DNA of 64,000 bases from Mimachlamys varia (taxonomy: Eukaryota > Mollusca > Bivalvia > Pectinida > Pectinidae): positions 38,278,688 through 38,342,687 of the forward strand of contig OX392535.1 of NCBI GenBank assembly GCA_947623455.1. Direction: 5' to 3'. Below are positions 44,452 to 57,041 of this stretch, one piece after another. The notes beneath the pieces are model-generated. The model saw only the letters and a program-made list of their open reading frames with translations. It did not search any database and had not been told where the DNA came from. Position numbers and translations under genes: made by a program. Each line of letters opens with the position of its first letter. Within the stretch, counting starts at the first letter, position 1.

Positions 44452-47400
44452 ACAAAACGTTGCCTGTGTGGAAACCAGGATATTAAAAGGTTGTTATTTT
44501 TTTTTCAAGAAAAGACATTTATTTTGGTGTTTCTTCAATAAGTACTTTTTCCTAAAATTTCAATCAGAATAGCTGCCTGTTTATAACCCACCCCTCAAAT
44601 ACCCTCGTTCCCCGGCGTCAGTGGAAAACCTGAGTCGTGTTTTAGCGTTCGACCAATGAAAACGTGTACTGGTCATATACACATGTACTAGACCCGGCGA
44701 GCTGAAAGTTCGCGTCACTTTTTCCCGCGCAGTCAGCTATCATGGATTGACATCTGGGTAAGTCCAACAGATTTTCATTACTATAGCAAAATATGACTTT
44801 ATCATGCTGTGAAATTGATACTGTCGTATAGGTTTAATCTCTGACTCAGTGAATTATGATATTGAATGCATTTTTATGCATCTTTTGACGAATTAGTACT
44901 TTCATTGTGTGACCAATTATCGTACACATGGAAATGATTTAAAAGCTTTCAATAACTGATAATATGATTCTGGATTTATCAATATTAGAAATAGAGACGT
45001 AAAGCTCCTGTTAAACGTCCTTGAAGACTGTCTTTTCAAATTAGTAGATGTACTTTTTCAAGATTATTGTTGAAAATAAAATAGGCCTACCATTTGATAA
45101 TTAATATGTGAGTAGCTGCTCAGATCACAGGGACCTGAGAACTTGTACAGATAGGACTTAGGCTAAGGTATTCAGTAAATTTACATATAAAAGGGGTTAA
45201 GATCGAATCGACATATCTCCATGGTTATTAGTTCATGATCACCTGTCAGAGGGGCAGTGATCGATGAGCCCGATGCAGTGGCACAGCGTCCGTCGGCCTT
45301 CCGTCAACCTATAAATCCCTTGCTTCTAGTCATGAGCCACATAACAGATTTTGACCAAATTTAGAAAACAAAAACCTTGGTGAAAAGGGATTGAATAATG
45401 TAGTAATGGTGGGTCGGGAACCCTTGGGACTTTCTTCATTTCTTAATATTGAACTCTTGATAAAGATGGTTGTGGAGGGGGTGCACAGAGGCGTGGATTT
45501 CTTAAGTTGTGAACAGTTTTATCAGGGCTGAGGCCCCAACTGGGAAATACATGTTATTCTTTCATATCCTGTTTTCTGAAGCATTGGCTTGATATTAATG
45601 TTCAAATTTAGTTTGAAACATCCTTGGGTGAAGGGGATTTAATTTGTATTACTGGTTGGACTGGGCGGGAGGGGTGGGACCCAAAAAGGGGTAATTAATT
45701 CTTTAAAATATAAGCCTATACTGAAGGATTGACAAGATATAGATATTGTCTAAATAGTGTAAGATCCCTCTTAAAAAATACAGGAAACTGTCCATATTTA
45801 GTGCCGGCATTCTTTGGGTGATAGGGGTTAACTATTACATATGTATATAAATGGTGGGACTGACCTCAAGGGGGACATAGGGGTGGGGCCCACTAGGGGA
45901 AATAAAGGTTATTCTTTAAAATCCTTCTACTGAAAGAAAATGGGGTAACTGTCCTAGTTTAATGTACAGAATCCTTAGACAAAGGAGATCCAATTTTATA
46001 GAAATTTCAGGTACACAATGTAACAGGAAAGTGAACATATTTAGTATACTAGGGTGAAGGGGATTAAATTTTGTACTAATGGTTAGACACCCAGGGCCAG
46101 GGTGGGGCACCAAAGGGAAAATTAAATATTTCAAAAACGTCTTCTCCAGTCTCCATGTACTACAGTATATTTCTCTTCAGGATCTCTATAATAATCATAT
46201 AGCTGTGTCCTTTTCATTTTCACGAAATTTTGACACTACATTTTGTATTTGCTTTAGAGTTTTTCCCCTTTTTGTAAATAAATTATATATATAGGCCTCG
46301 TTGTGCCCTTTCACTTTTCATCCAATTTCAACAACATTTGTTAGAGTTATGCCCCGTTTTGTAAAAATTATGTCGACTGTATCTATTAATAACATCCCTA
46401 TAAAATCTCTATCTTTATTATAACAAACCAGTAGATTTTATTGAAACTTCTCCTGAATGTTCAATATAATTATCATGTTTCAGCAACGCAGGTTCCAACC
46501 CTTTTATGGGAGTTACTATATATATGCTTTATGCGAAATTTCAGAGCCAAATGTTTCTATGTTAGTGACCCCAAGTTCAAAGTTATTTACTATATAAACT
46601 ACCAGCATCTGCGGGGAGTATTCCAGTAGTTAAATAACTGATACTATAAATTATCCTACAGATGTTGTCAGGTTTAAGTAGAATATAAATATTTCTAATA
46701 TATCATACTTTTGATGAGAATCACCCTTGGTGAAAGATGATATGAAATCAAAATTAGGATCCCTGCCCCCAATGCAAGGGGTCAAGGCAGGGCTCTAAAA
46801 GGTTAATTAAAGGACATGATTTTGAAAATCTTCACCAGTCTCAGAAGTACATGTACTACAGCCTATTTCTTTGCATATATATATTAAAAGATCATCAGGG
46901 GCTCTGTTAAGGTTATAAGTTCAATACCCTTGCGGAGAGGGCAAAGTTTACCATAGCTTATATTTTGTCCATTTTCAGTAAGAAATTATTCCTATAATAA
47001 TTGGTGATTATCATCCTCAATACAATAGCAAAATAATTTATTTGAATTGTTTTTAAATCTCTTATCCTTAGGTGACAAGTTTTGTATTTCACTTTGTTTA
47101 CATGTTAATTTCCTCAACAAATCTTGATACAGTGCACTCCTCTTTATATCATGTTGCATTTTTCAGACAAAAACATGATATTAACAGGAATGTGACATTA
47201 AGAGAAACATATATAGATAAAATTATTTCAATTAGAAATCATTTTGGGAGTTATTTTTTATTTTCTATGCAACATTTTGTACAAGTTGTATCTGATTTCA
47301 ATGAAAATGACATCATTTTCTTGATATTTTATGTGATTGGTTAAAAAACCATGATATAAAGAGGAATTCACCTTAAAAAACATGTTATTAACCAAATAAA

Positions 47401-48239
47401 ATTACATAGATTATATAGAGAGAAAAATGGTGCTTGGGAAAATATGATATAAAGAGGAATGTGATATTAACAGGGTTGATATTAAGTGGAGTCCAATGTA
47501 CTGAATTAAGCTACCAGTACCTATGATATTACTCAGGTGACCCTTAATGGCCTTGGGCCTCTTGTTACTAGAGTTATAGCCCTTGGCAATTCTGATTTCT
47601 TTTCTCTGGCTTGATAATTGTTTCCCAGTTGTTTTTTCGGCCAAAGTTCTGGTCCAATCCCCTTGAAAAAAGTGCATTTTACCCATAGTATCTCTTTAAA
47701 AATTATCAATTTAGATAATTGATCAAGAAATCCCATGTTAGATCCAACATCTTAACTGAAATATTGTACTATACTTTTAAAAAGATAATACCTGTATTAT
47801 ATACTTTGTGATTTTGGTAAAATTTTGGAACCATTTCCACAATTTGGCTATAACTACAACATAATTATTCTACTTCCTAGATGTAATTACCAAATTAGCA
47901 CCCCTTCTCTATAATTGCACCTCCCCCCCCCCCCCCCTCCACATGTTTTAACAAAACAATACCCCCACACAGATATTGGTATATGACAATAACGCATTTA
48001 CGAGAACTACCCATTTTGGTCACATTACATCACACCAATCTGATTAAAATACAGATCCTCACTATTATTATCGTGTGTACACACAATAGTAATAGTAAGG
48101 AACTGTATTTGTATTAGATTGACATCACACTTAATTACTTTGAAAAAAAAATTGTCATCCTATTAAGCACCACTTTTTTAGGCACTCGTGTGCTAATTAC
48201 AGCGAATACGATAATTTATTCTTCACTCTCTCTTTACAG
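44452..48239. other. first intron / 5' region of the predicted acidic-protein gene
   Basis: A TTTCCCGCGC element (44721) and a donor CTGG|GTAAGT (exon end 44757) suggest a first non-coding exon. The rest holds AAAGGGATTGAA...GGTGGG-type degenerate repeats (45360-46760), a pogo-like MITE and a C-run at 47926. No coding exon is recognised in it. Confidence 0.35.
47130..47498. mobile_element. pogo/Tc1-like MITE, copy 4
   Basis: TA on both flanks (47128-47129, 47499-47500); ends CAGTGCACTCC and GGAGTCCAATG. It lies in the first intron of the predicted acidic-protein gene. Confidence 0.65.
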
Positions 48240-48247
48240 CGTTGTCC

Positions 48248-48761
48248 ATGAGAACTGGATGGGAAGCCCATCAGCGGTTCTGGTATGTATATAATTATAC
48301 AGTTTATCCCTCTTTAGGTTTATACCTTGTGGATATTCTATCTTTTGAATTGTTTCGACACGCAGATAACTTCACTTTTTACCAGATAAATAGCCATCTT
48401 TCAAATTTGAAAAGTTAATGATTGATGATAATACCATACTTAAATCTAATTAAAAGTTTTCAAATGTAATGACCACATAGTAAGATTTTGATCACATTTC
48501 AAGGGAGATAATCATGCATATATTTTCATTTGCAGGATGGACATTAGGCGCAGCCGACCTGTGACCAATGTCGCAAGCGAACTACCCCAGGCCGACAGGG
48601 ACGTGTATGAGGGTGAAGATGTGGATAATGTGTATGATGAGAATAAGAATCAGAATGGTGATGATTTGAATGAGTATGTGAATGATGATGTGGAGGAGCA
48701 TGTGAATTATGATGTTGAAATAGCCCAAAAATATTACTTACGGATATATTTTTACAGATGA
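48248..48761 (+). CDS. predicted short acidic protein of unknown function (86 aa)
   Basis: Exon 48240-48282 (acceptor TTTACAG, donor TCTG|GTATGT) joins exon 48536-48761 (acceptor TTTGCAG) in phase, giving MRTGWEAHQRFWMDIRRSRP followed by VTNVASELPQ and an Asp/Glu/Asn-rich tail coded by GAT/GAA/AAT triplets, then stop. I do not recognise the family. The tail ends exactly where the downstream ATC-rich array takes over in the opposite sense, so the original 3' part of the gene may have been lost or inverted. Could equally be a chance model. Confidence 0.35.
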
Positions 48762-48774
48762 ACAAAGGTTAATT

Positions 48775-50904
48775 TGAAGAGTTTACCATATTATCCTCAA
48801 TCACTACTCCACATCCTCCTCCTTCACATTATAAGCCTCTTAGTCATCTGCATCCTCCTCCTAAATCACATCATCAGCATCCTCATTTACCAGATCCTAC
48901 ACATCCTCATCCGCCCCTCATTCCCATCATCAACATCCTCATCATTCTTAACATCATTATCATCCATACCATCATTCTCATCCATACCATCCGCATTATC
49001 AATATAATCTTCATCATCCTCATCCTCCACATCACCCACCTCTACATCTTCCTCATTATCCACATCGTCCACATGCTCATCCTCCACATTACCCACCTCC
49101 AGATAATCCTCTACATCATCTACATTCTGATTCTAACCATTCTGATTCTTAATTATCCTCCATCCACATAATCACCCTCTTTCACATCATCGTCGTGCTG
49201 CTTATCCACATCTTCCTCATCAACAACATCATCCTCACCATTCGTATCCTTATAAACTCATCATTTTCATCTAGCACATCATTATCCTCTACATCCGCAT
49301 CCTTTTCCACATCGTTCCTCATCCATCTCATTATCATCTGCATCCCACTTATACGCATCTTCCATATCATCTTTATCCTCATCAATATTATCTTCATCAA
49401 AAACCTCCTCCACTACATCTGCATCGTCTCCATCCATATAATATTTTTCCTCATCCTCATCTTCCACACCCCCATCAAAATCCTCATTCTCATCGACATC
49501 ATTCTCATCCACAACATCTGCATCACGCACATAATCCTCATCTTTATCCTCATCCTCTACATCCTCCTCTTCCTCTACATATTATCCTCATCATCCTTCA
49601 CCCTCATCCTTATCAACATCATCCTCCAACCACATCATCATCTGCATCCACATCTTTATCCTCATCCTCCACTTAGCAACATCCTCACTATTCTTATCCT
49701 CATCAACATCATTATACACATCATCATCTGCAGCCTACCTAACCACATAATCCTCATCTACATCAACTTTATCCTCATCCTCCATCTTATTCTCATCAAT
49801 ATTATCACCATCCACATCTTCATCTTTAACATCATCATCTTCATCCTCATTCTGATTCTCATCATCCTCTATTGCATCATCTGCATCTTCACATCCTCCT
49901 CCGCATATTTATCCTCATTGTCACCATCATCTATCTCATCCTCATCAACATAATCATCCTTAAAATTCTTATGCTCATCAACAGCATCCTCATTCTCATC
50001 AACTTCATCCTTTTCTACATCATTATCCAAATCATCATCCACATCCTGCTTATTCATATCATCCCTTCCATCCCCCACCTCATCATCAGCCTCATCCACA
50101 CCATTCTGATTACTAGCATCATTCTCCACATCCACATCAGCAGGATTTTATTCTCATTATTTTCCTCATCAATTTCATCATCATTTACATCATTATCCTC
50201 ATCAGTATACACATCCTTAAACATCCACATCATCTGCATCCTGCTTATCCGCATCTTCATCTTCATCTTCACATCTGTGATTATCATCCACACCATTTAC
50301 ATCATCTTCCTCCATTCACATCCTGCTTATCTGCATCCTCATCCACATCTTTATCATCCCCCTAATTCTCATCATCCTCACAATTCTTATCCTCATTAAC
50401 TGCATTCCAATTTTCATCCTGCTTATCAATATCATCCACCTCATCCTCACCATTCTGATTATCATCGTCATCATCCTCCTCAACATCACCATCCTCCTCC
50501 ACATCCTTATCATTCTACACATCATCATCCTCATCTTGTTTATCAACAATCCTCATCCACCACTTTATTCTCATCAACATTCTCACCATCATCCACATCA
50601 TTATCTTCATCCTCACCATCATCATCCATCACATCATCCGCATCCTGCTTATTAGCATCATCAACATCCTCATCCTCCATTCTTATCTTCATCCTTCTCT
50701 ACATCCTCATCATTATTCTATCATCTTGGGCATCTTGCTTATCCACATAATCCTCATCCACATCATCTTCAACCTTATTCTCATCAACATTCTCACCATC
50801 ATCCACTACTTTATCATCATCCACATTCTCATCATCCAGATCATTCTATTCATCCTCATTCCCATCCACTTCATCCTCTACATCATCATTATCGTCATCC
50901 TCTA

Positions 50905-50967
<63 letters not shown>

Positions 50968-53900
50968 CTACATCATCATTATCATCATCCTCTACATCAT
51001 CATTAACATCGTCCTCTTCATAATCGTTATCATCATCATCATCATCCTCTACATCATCATCATCCTCTACATCATCATTAACATCATCCTCTACAATCAT
51101 CCTTAAATCTTCATTATTATCATCCACTACATCATCATTATCATCATCCTCTAAATCATCATTATCACCATCCTCTACATCATTATCATCATCCTCTACA
51201 TCATCATTATCATCCTCTACATCATCATTATCATCATCCTCTACATCAACCATATCATCATCATCTATATCATCATTATCATCATCCTCTACGTCTTCAT
51301 TATCATCATCCACTACATCATCGTCCTCTACATCATCATTATCATCATCCCCTACATCATCATTATCATCATCCTCTACATCATCATTATCATCCTCTAG
51401 ATTATCATTATCATCATCCTCTACACCATCATTATCATCATCCTCTACATCATCAATATTATCATCCTCTTCATCATCATCCTCTACATCACCATTATCA
51501 TCATCCTCTCCATCATCCTTATCATCATCCTCTACATCATTATTATCATCATCCTCTACATAATCGTTATCATTATCCTCTACGTCATCATTATTATCAT
51601 CCTCTACATCATCATTATTATCATCCTCAACATCATCATTATCATCATCCTCTACATCATCATAATCATCATACTCTACATCATCATTATCATCATTCCT
51701 CCATCATCCTTATCATCATCATCTACATCATTATTATCATCATCCTCTACATCATCATTATCATCATCCTCTACATCATCATTATCATCATCCTCTACAT
51801 CATCATTATCATCGTCCTCTACATAATCGTTATCATCATCATCATCCTCTACATCATCATCATCATCCTCAACGTTATCATAATCATCATCCTCTACATC
51901 ATCATTATCATCATCCTCTATATCATCATCCTCTACACCACCATCCTCTACATCTTCATTATTATCATCCTCTACATCATCATTTTCATCATCCTCTACA
52001 TCATCATCCTCTACATCATTATCCTCTACATCATCATTTTTATCATCCTCTACGTCATCATTATCATCATCCTCTACATAATCGTTATCATCATCATAAT
52101 TATCATCCTCTACATCATCATCCTCTACATCATCATCCTCTACATCATCGTCCTTTACATCATCATTATCATCATCCTCTACATCATCATTAACATCATC
52201 CTCTACAATCATCCTTAAATCTTCATTATTATCATCCTCTACATCATCATTATCATCATCCTCTAAATCATCATTATCACCATCCTCTACATCATTATCA
52301 TCATCCTCTACATCAGCATTATCATCCTCTACATCATCATTATCATCATCCTCTACATCAACCATATCATCATCATCTATATCATCATTATCATCATCCT
52401 CTACGTCTTCATTATCATCATCCATTACATCATCGTCCTATACATCATCATTATCATCATCCCCTACATCATCATTATCATCCTCTAGATTATCATTATC
52501 ATCATCCTCTACACCATCATTATCATCATCCTCTACATCATCAATATTATCATCCTCTTCATCATCATCCTCTACATCATCATTATTATCATCCTCTACA
52601 TCATCATTATTATCATCCTCTACATCATCATTATTATCATCCTCAATTCACAAATTATCCGCATCAATATTTTCATCCTCATCATTCTGATTAGCATCTA
52701 ACTCAACATGATCACCCTCATCCACACCATTTTTATCCACATTCTCATCATCCTAATCCTTATCAACTTCATCATTCTCATCTTCCAAATCATTACCCTC
52801 CTCTACAACTTCATTATTTTGCACATTCTTCTTCATCCATCTCATCTGAATCCTGCTTATCTGCATCCTTCACATCTTCATCATCCACCTTATTCTCATC
52901 ATCTACATTCTCACCATCCACATCATCAAGATATTCATCCTCACAACTCTAATTAACATCCTCCATCCACATCATCATCCGCATCCTGATTATCTGCATC
53001 ATCCATGTCAACATCATCCCCATCCACATCTTTATCCGCCTCATCATCCACATCCTTATCATACTCCTACATTTACATCACAAACATCTGCATCCGGCTT
53101 ATCCACATCATCCGCATCCTCAACACCCTCCTGATCAACATCCTCAGCATTATACATTATATTCTCATCAACATTATACTCATTCTCATCCACATAATCA
53201 CCCACCTCTACATCATCCGCATCCTGCTTATGCACATCTCCCTCCTCCACATTCTCATTCACATTATCATCCACATCTTTGTCATTCTCATTCAGATTTG
53301 CATCCTCATCCTCATCCTCACCTTTCTTATCTTCATCAACATCATCCAAATCATCCTTTTCCACATCACCCTCTACATCATCATTTTTCAAATCATCCTT
53401 CATTTGCATCATCCGCTTCCTGCTTATCACCCACTCTATGCTCATCCTGCTCATCCACATAATCCCCATCCAAATCATCTTTATCCTCATCATCCACCTT
53501 ATTCTCATCAACATTCTCATTATCACCCACATCTTCCACATCATCTTCATCCTCACCAATCTGATTCTCATCGTCCTCCATCACATCATTATTCTGCTTA
53601 TCCGCATCCTCTTCTGCATATTTATCCTCATTCTCATCATCTTCAATCTCATCATCAACACTATAATCTTCAACATTCTTGTTCTTATCAACAGCATCCT
53701 CATTCTCGTCCACACCATTTGCATTATCTACGTCATCCTCCTCCTCTACATAATCCACATCATCCTCCTACATTCACATCATCATCAACAAGTATGATCC
53801 TGCATCCTCCTCCTCATACACATCTTTATCATCATCCACATCACCATCCTCCTCTACATCCTCATCATTATACACATCTTCATCCACATCCTATATATTC

Positions 53901-54650
53901 ACATCGTCTTTATCCTCATCCTCAACCTTATTCTCATCAACACTCTCACCATCATCTTAATCCTCCTCATCTTCCATATCCTCATATTCTTCTCGCCATT
54001 CTCATTCTCATCATGCTAAATCACATAATCATCTGCATCCTTAGCCACATCCTCATCCACATATTTATCCTCATTTTTATCATCCACATCCTTATCATCG
54101 CCATCCTCACCATCATCCATCACATCCTCATCATCAACAGCCTCATACTCACCATTCTGATAGCACATCATCCTCATCCAAACCATCTTTATCCTTATTC
54201 TCAACATCTACATGTTATTCCTCACAACTCTGATTATCATCCTCAATTAAAATTATCATCCTGATTTTCCGCATCATTCACATCAACATCATCCTCATCC
54301 ATTTCATCTTTGTCCACCTCATTCTCATCATCCATATCCTAATCTTACTCCTACAGTCACACAATCCACATCACCCGCATCCTCCTCATCAACATCATCA
54401 TCCACAATATCTTTATCTTCATCAACAACATCCTTATTCTTACCTCTCTGATTCTCATCATCATCTTCATCCAGATCATCATCCGTATCCTCCTCATCCC
54501 ATCATCTTTATCCTAATTCTCATCATCAGCATCCTTATCCTCACGATCACCCACCTCATTCTCACCGCAACAACTTCACCTATTTATCCTCATCAACATC
54601 ATCCCCATTTTCATCAACATCCTCCATATCATCCTCCTCCATCCATATCT
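48775..54650 (-). repeat. about 5.9-kb ATC/CTC-rich cryptic simple repeat array, 24-bp core unit
   Basis: The plus strand is almost purely combinations of CATCATCCTC, ACATC and TTATC; the minus strand is GAT/GAG/AAT. In 50880-52640 a 24-bp unit is clear, reading VEDDDNDD on the minus strand, with open frames of 155 and 249 residues. Outside that core the unit drifts to 12-60 bp and the frame is broken repeatedly. No start, splice or non-repetitive coding part is seen, so I do not call a protein. Confidence 0.85.
51091..52430. repeat. 1112-bp shifted segmental duplication within the array
   Basis: The landmark CTACAATCATCCTTAAATC at 51091 recurs at 52203, and the following about 230 bp matches nearly base for base (the minus strand reads the same acidic peptide in both). 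Likely unequal exchange. Confidence 0.75.
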
Positions 54651-54996
54651 GCAAGTTTTTTATATATTATATATATGATCCATGTTTGGCCTATTAAACT
54701 TTCATTTTCTGTACTTAATTAACCTTCCTTAACTTTTTAATTGTAATATTCACACTTCCACTGTACATATACTAGAAGACACTACTATGCCTAATATATG
54801 AAGCTTTCCAATGATGACGTCATAATTGAAGCGTTGGAGATCGATGCACTGCTCCAATGACAACGGGTGGCTGTTCCCTGTCTGGATTTACCCTGACGTT
54901 GAAACATGCTTTGACAAATACTATATGTATGTCTGTATGATGTATCAACTTTGCGTTTGTTAACAAAAATAAAATGTATATATAAGTACTGGTTTT

Positions 54997-55117
54997 CATA
55001 TGTTTGATATTCATTGGTGTGTAACATACATTGACTTATCTGCATGTTTATAATGTTTAACATTGAATAGGTAGGTGCGCCAATGTATGTTACACACCAA
55101 TGAATGTCAAACATATG
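54997..55117. repeat. inverted repeat with 37-bp arms
   Basis: CATATGTTTGATATTCATTG and GTGTGTAACATACATTG pair with the inverse at 55081-55117 (one mismatch seen). Likely a small foldback element. Confidence 0.65.
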
Positions 55118-55119
55118 AC

Positions 55120-57030
55120 AACCTGTCCCTAAATTATCAAAAGAAAAGTAATAACTTTTTGTTCAGATATCAATTTAAATAGTTCAGAAAAAAAAACCCA
55201 TGTGATATGTTACAATGCATGGCACAATACACTACCACATGGCGGGTGTCGTCGATGAAGCAGAAGACACTTACTCTTACGGAACACTAATGGTCTCCAT
55301 GTTAATCTATGTATGGATCAATTTTGAGTTCGGATTATGGTTTTGTTGACGTTTCAGTATCTTACTATCAACAACAATAGATAATACCTGTATATTTTCT
55401 TCAACTTTTCATCAGTTTCATCAACGTTCCTTAACTATAGGAGTCCTTCACTTAAATACCTTCACATGGAAAGTATTACAGAATGTAAGGAAAGTTCCTA
55501 ACTTCAGATTCCCCTTCCCCCTCCCTTAACTTCTGTAATGCTTTCCCAGGGGTATCTTAATGTTAAGGAATTTCTTTAAGTTAAGGAATTTCTTTAAGCT
55601 AAGGGACGTTGGTGAAACCGATGTCAGATTTCCCTATCATCAGCTGGTCCATCGTTATCATCAGTTGCGATGGTAAGCTTCCGGTGTAAATGACTTTCGT
55701 ATATTATTAATGAGAGTTCAATAACACATTAAATACGATAATTTAAATATAAAAAAAATAGTCACACTAGATAGTTCGTTTACGGCCAGTAAAGCTAACT
55801 TACTTCTTTTGGATATAACAACAACATCTGCAGCACACCCGCTGTTGAACCAGCATACGCCCATACTTCTTCTTCCACGATGACGCGTCAGAAAAATTGA
55901 TATCTGATTTATTCAACAACAAAAACAAATATGACATTTACACACTATTGGCTGGCTGAAATATGGTCGCTAAGATAATATAGTCCAACTGAATCTTTAT
56001 CGATATATTGGTAGGTTTAGAAAATTCATAATGAACAAACACTTTTTCCTTCATTACATCATGGAAATTTGGTATTAAATAATACTACTAGCACTTCGAA
56101 TGTATTTCTTTATTTATAAAGGTCGTTATGTTCACGCATGGACACAGTGATCTGGTTGTGACGCGGTCCGACGTCGGACGTCACGACTGCAGGGCGCCGC
56201 CATGTTTGCGTTACCGTCAAAGAATTTCGAATGCGTATCATTGGAATCCAAATTTTGCCAGAAACCATTTATAGTATAATCAGACGAAAGGTACTCCGTA
56301 TATGTTCCATGTTTCAAAATCTTGAAGGAACCAAACAATGACCGCCAGTGAATAGTTATTGTCCTGAAGCGGAAACGACGCCATATTTGGACAAATATCA
56401 ATCCGCCGAGCCTTTTTTCATTGCGTGTAAGCTATATTATTCACAGTAAGAGATTACTAAGCCCAAGAAGGGAGATGTGTGAATATATTTAAATATTACG
56501 TCAATACGTAGAAAAGCTATGGGAATGAACGTCAAAAGTTTATGTTATTGAACAAAGCACGTTGACTGAAATATAAGGACTGAATATTGCTTTGGTCGAT
56601 TTCACGGGGTGATGAATTGAGTTGATTTTGAAACAAATGCATTTCATTAAATTCGAGTTTGTGTCAAAACAAATGCAAAATGACTGTGGTCTTGAATTAA
56701 ATGTAAAAGAAGTGCAAAACAGTTCGTTAAATTTGTTTCAAAATCAACTCAATTCATCACCCAAAAGTAATATGGAATTCTAAAGTAAATAAAATCAAAC
56801 AAGAAACGTTGTTGACGTAATAGATTTATACAAAACGCAAAGGGCAGAAACAAAATACTTTAAACGCTGCGCGAAACAAGATAAAAAGATGGACCTGACT
56901 GTGTGTGATTGTCATAAACAAAACAGGTTTCGCATATTTCTAGAAATCACCTGTTGAAACAGGACACGTTACTGATATTACTAACATTCATTACCAAAGT
57001 CACCTTGTCTGTCGTCTCTTCACTGCACAG
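55120..57030. other. intergenic DNA between the ATC array and the receptor gene
   Basis: Contains a 31-bp-arm inverted repeat at 56608-56762 (GGTGATGAATTGAGTTGATT...) and reiterated TTAAGGAATTTC around 55560-55600. No gene seen. Confidence 0.4.
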
Positions 57031-57041
57031 TTGAACAATGT

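Noticed and set aside
49195..54264. Long plus-strand open frames rich in Ile, His, Pro and Ser
   Set aside because: These only reflect ATC/CAC/CCT composition of the array; frames shift freely between repeats and no motif is present.
54791..55114. 107-residue minus-strand open frame
   Set aside because: It reads across the 37-bp-arm inverted repeat and has no recognisable domain.
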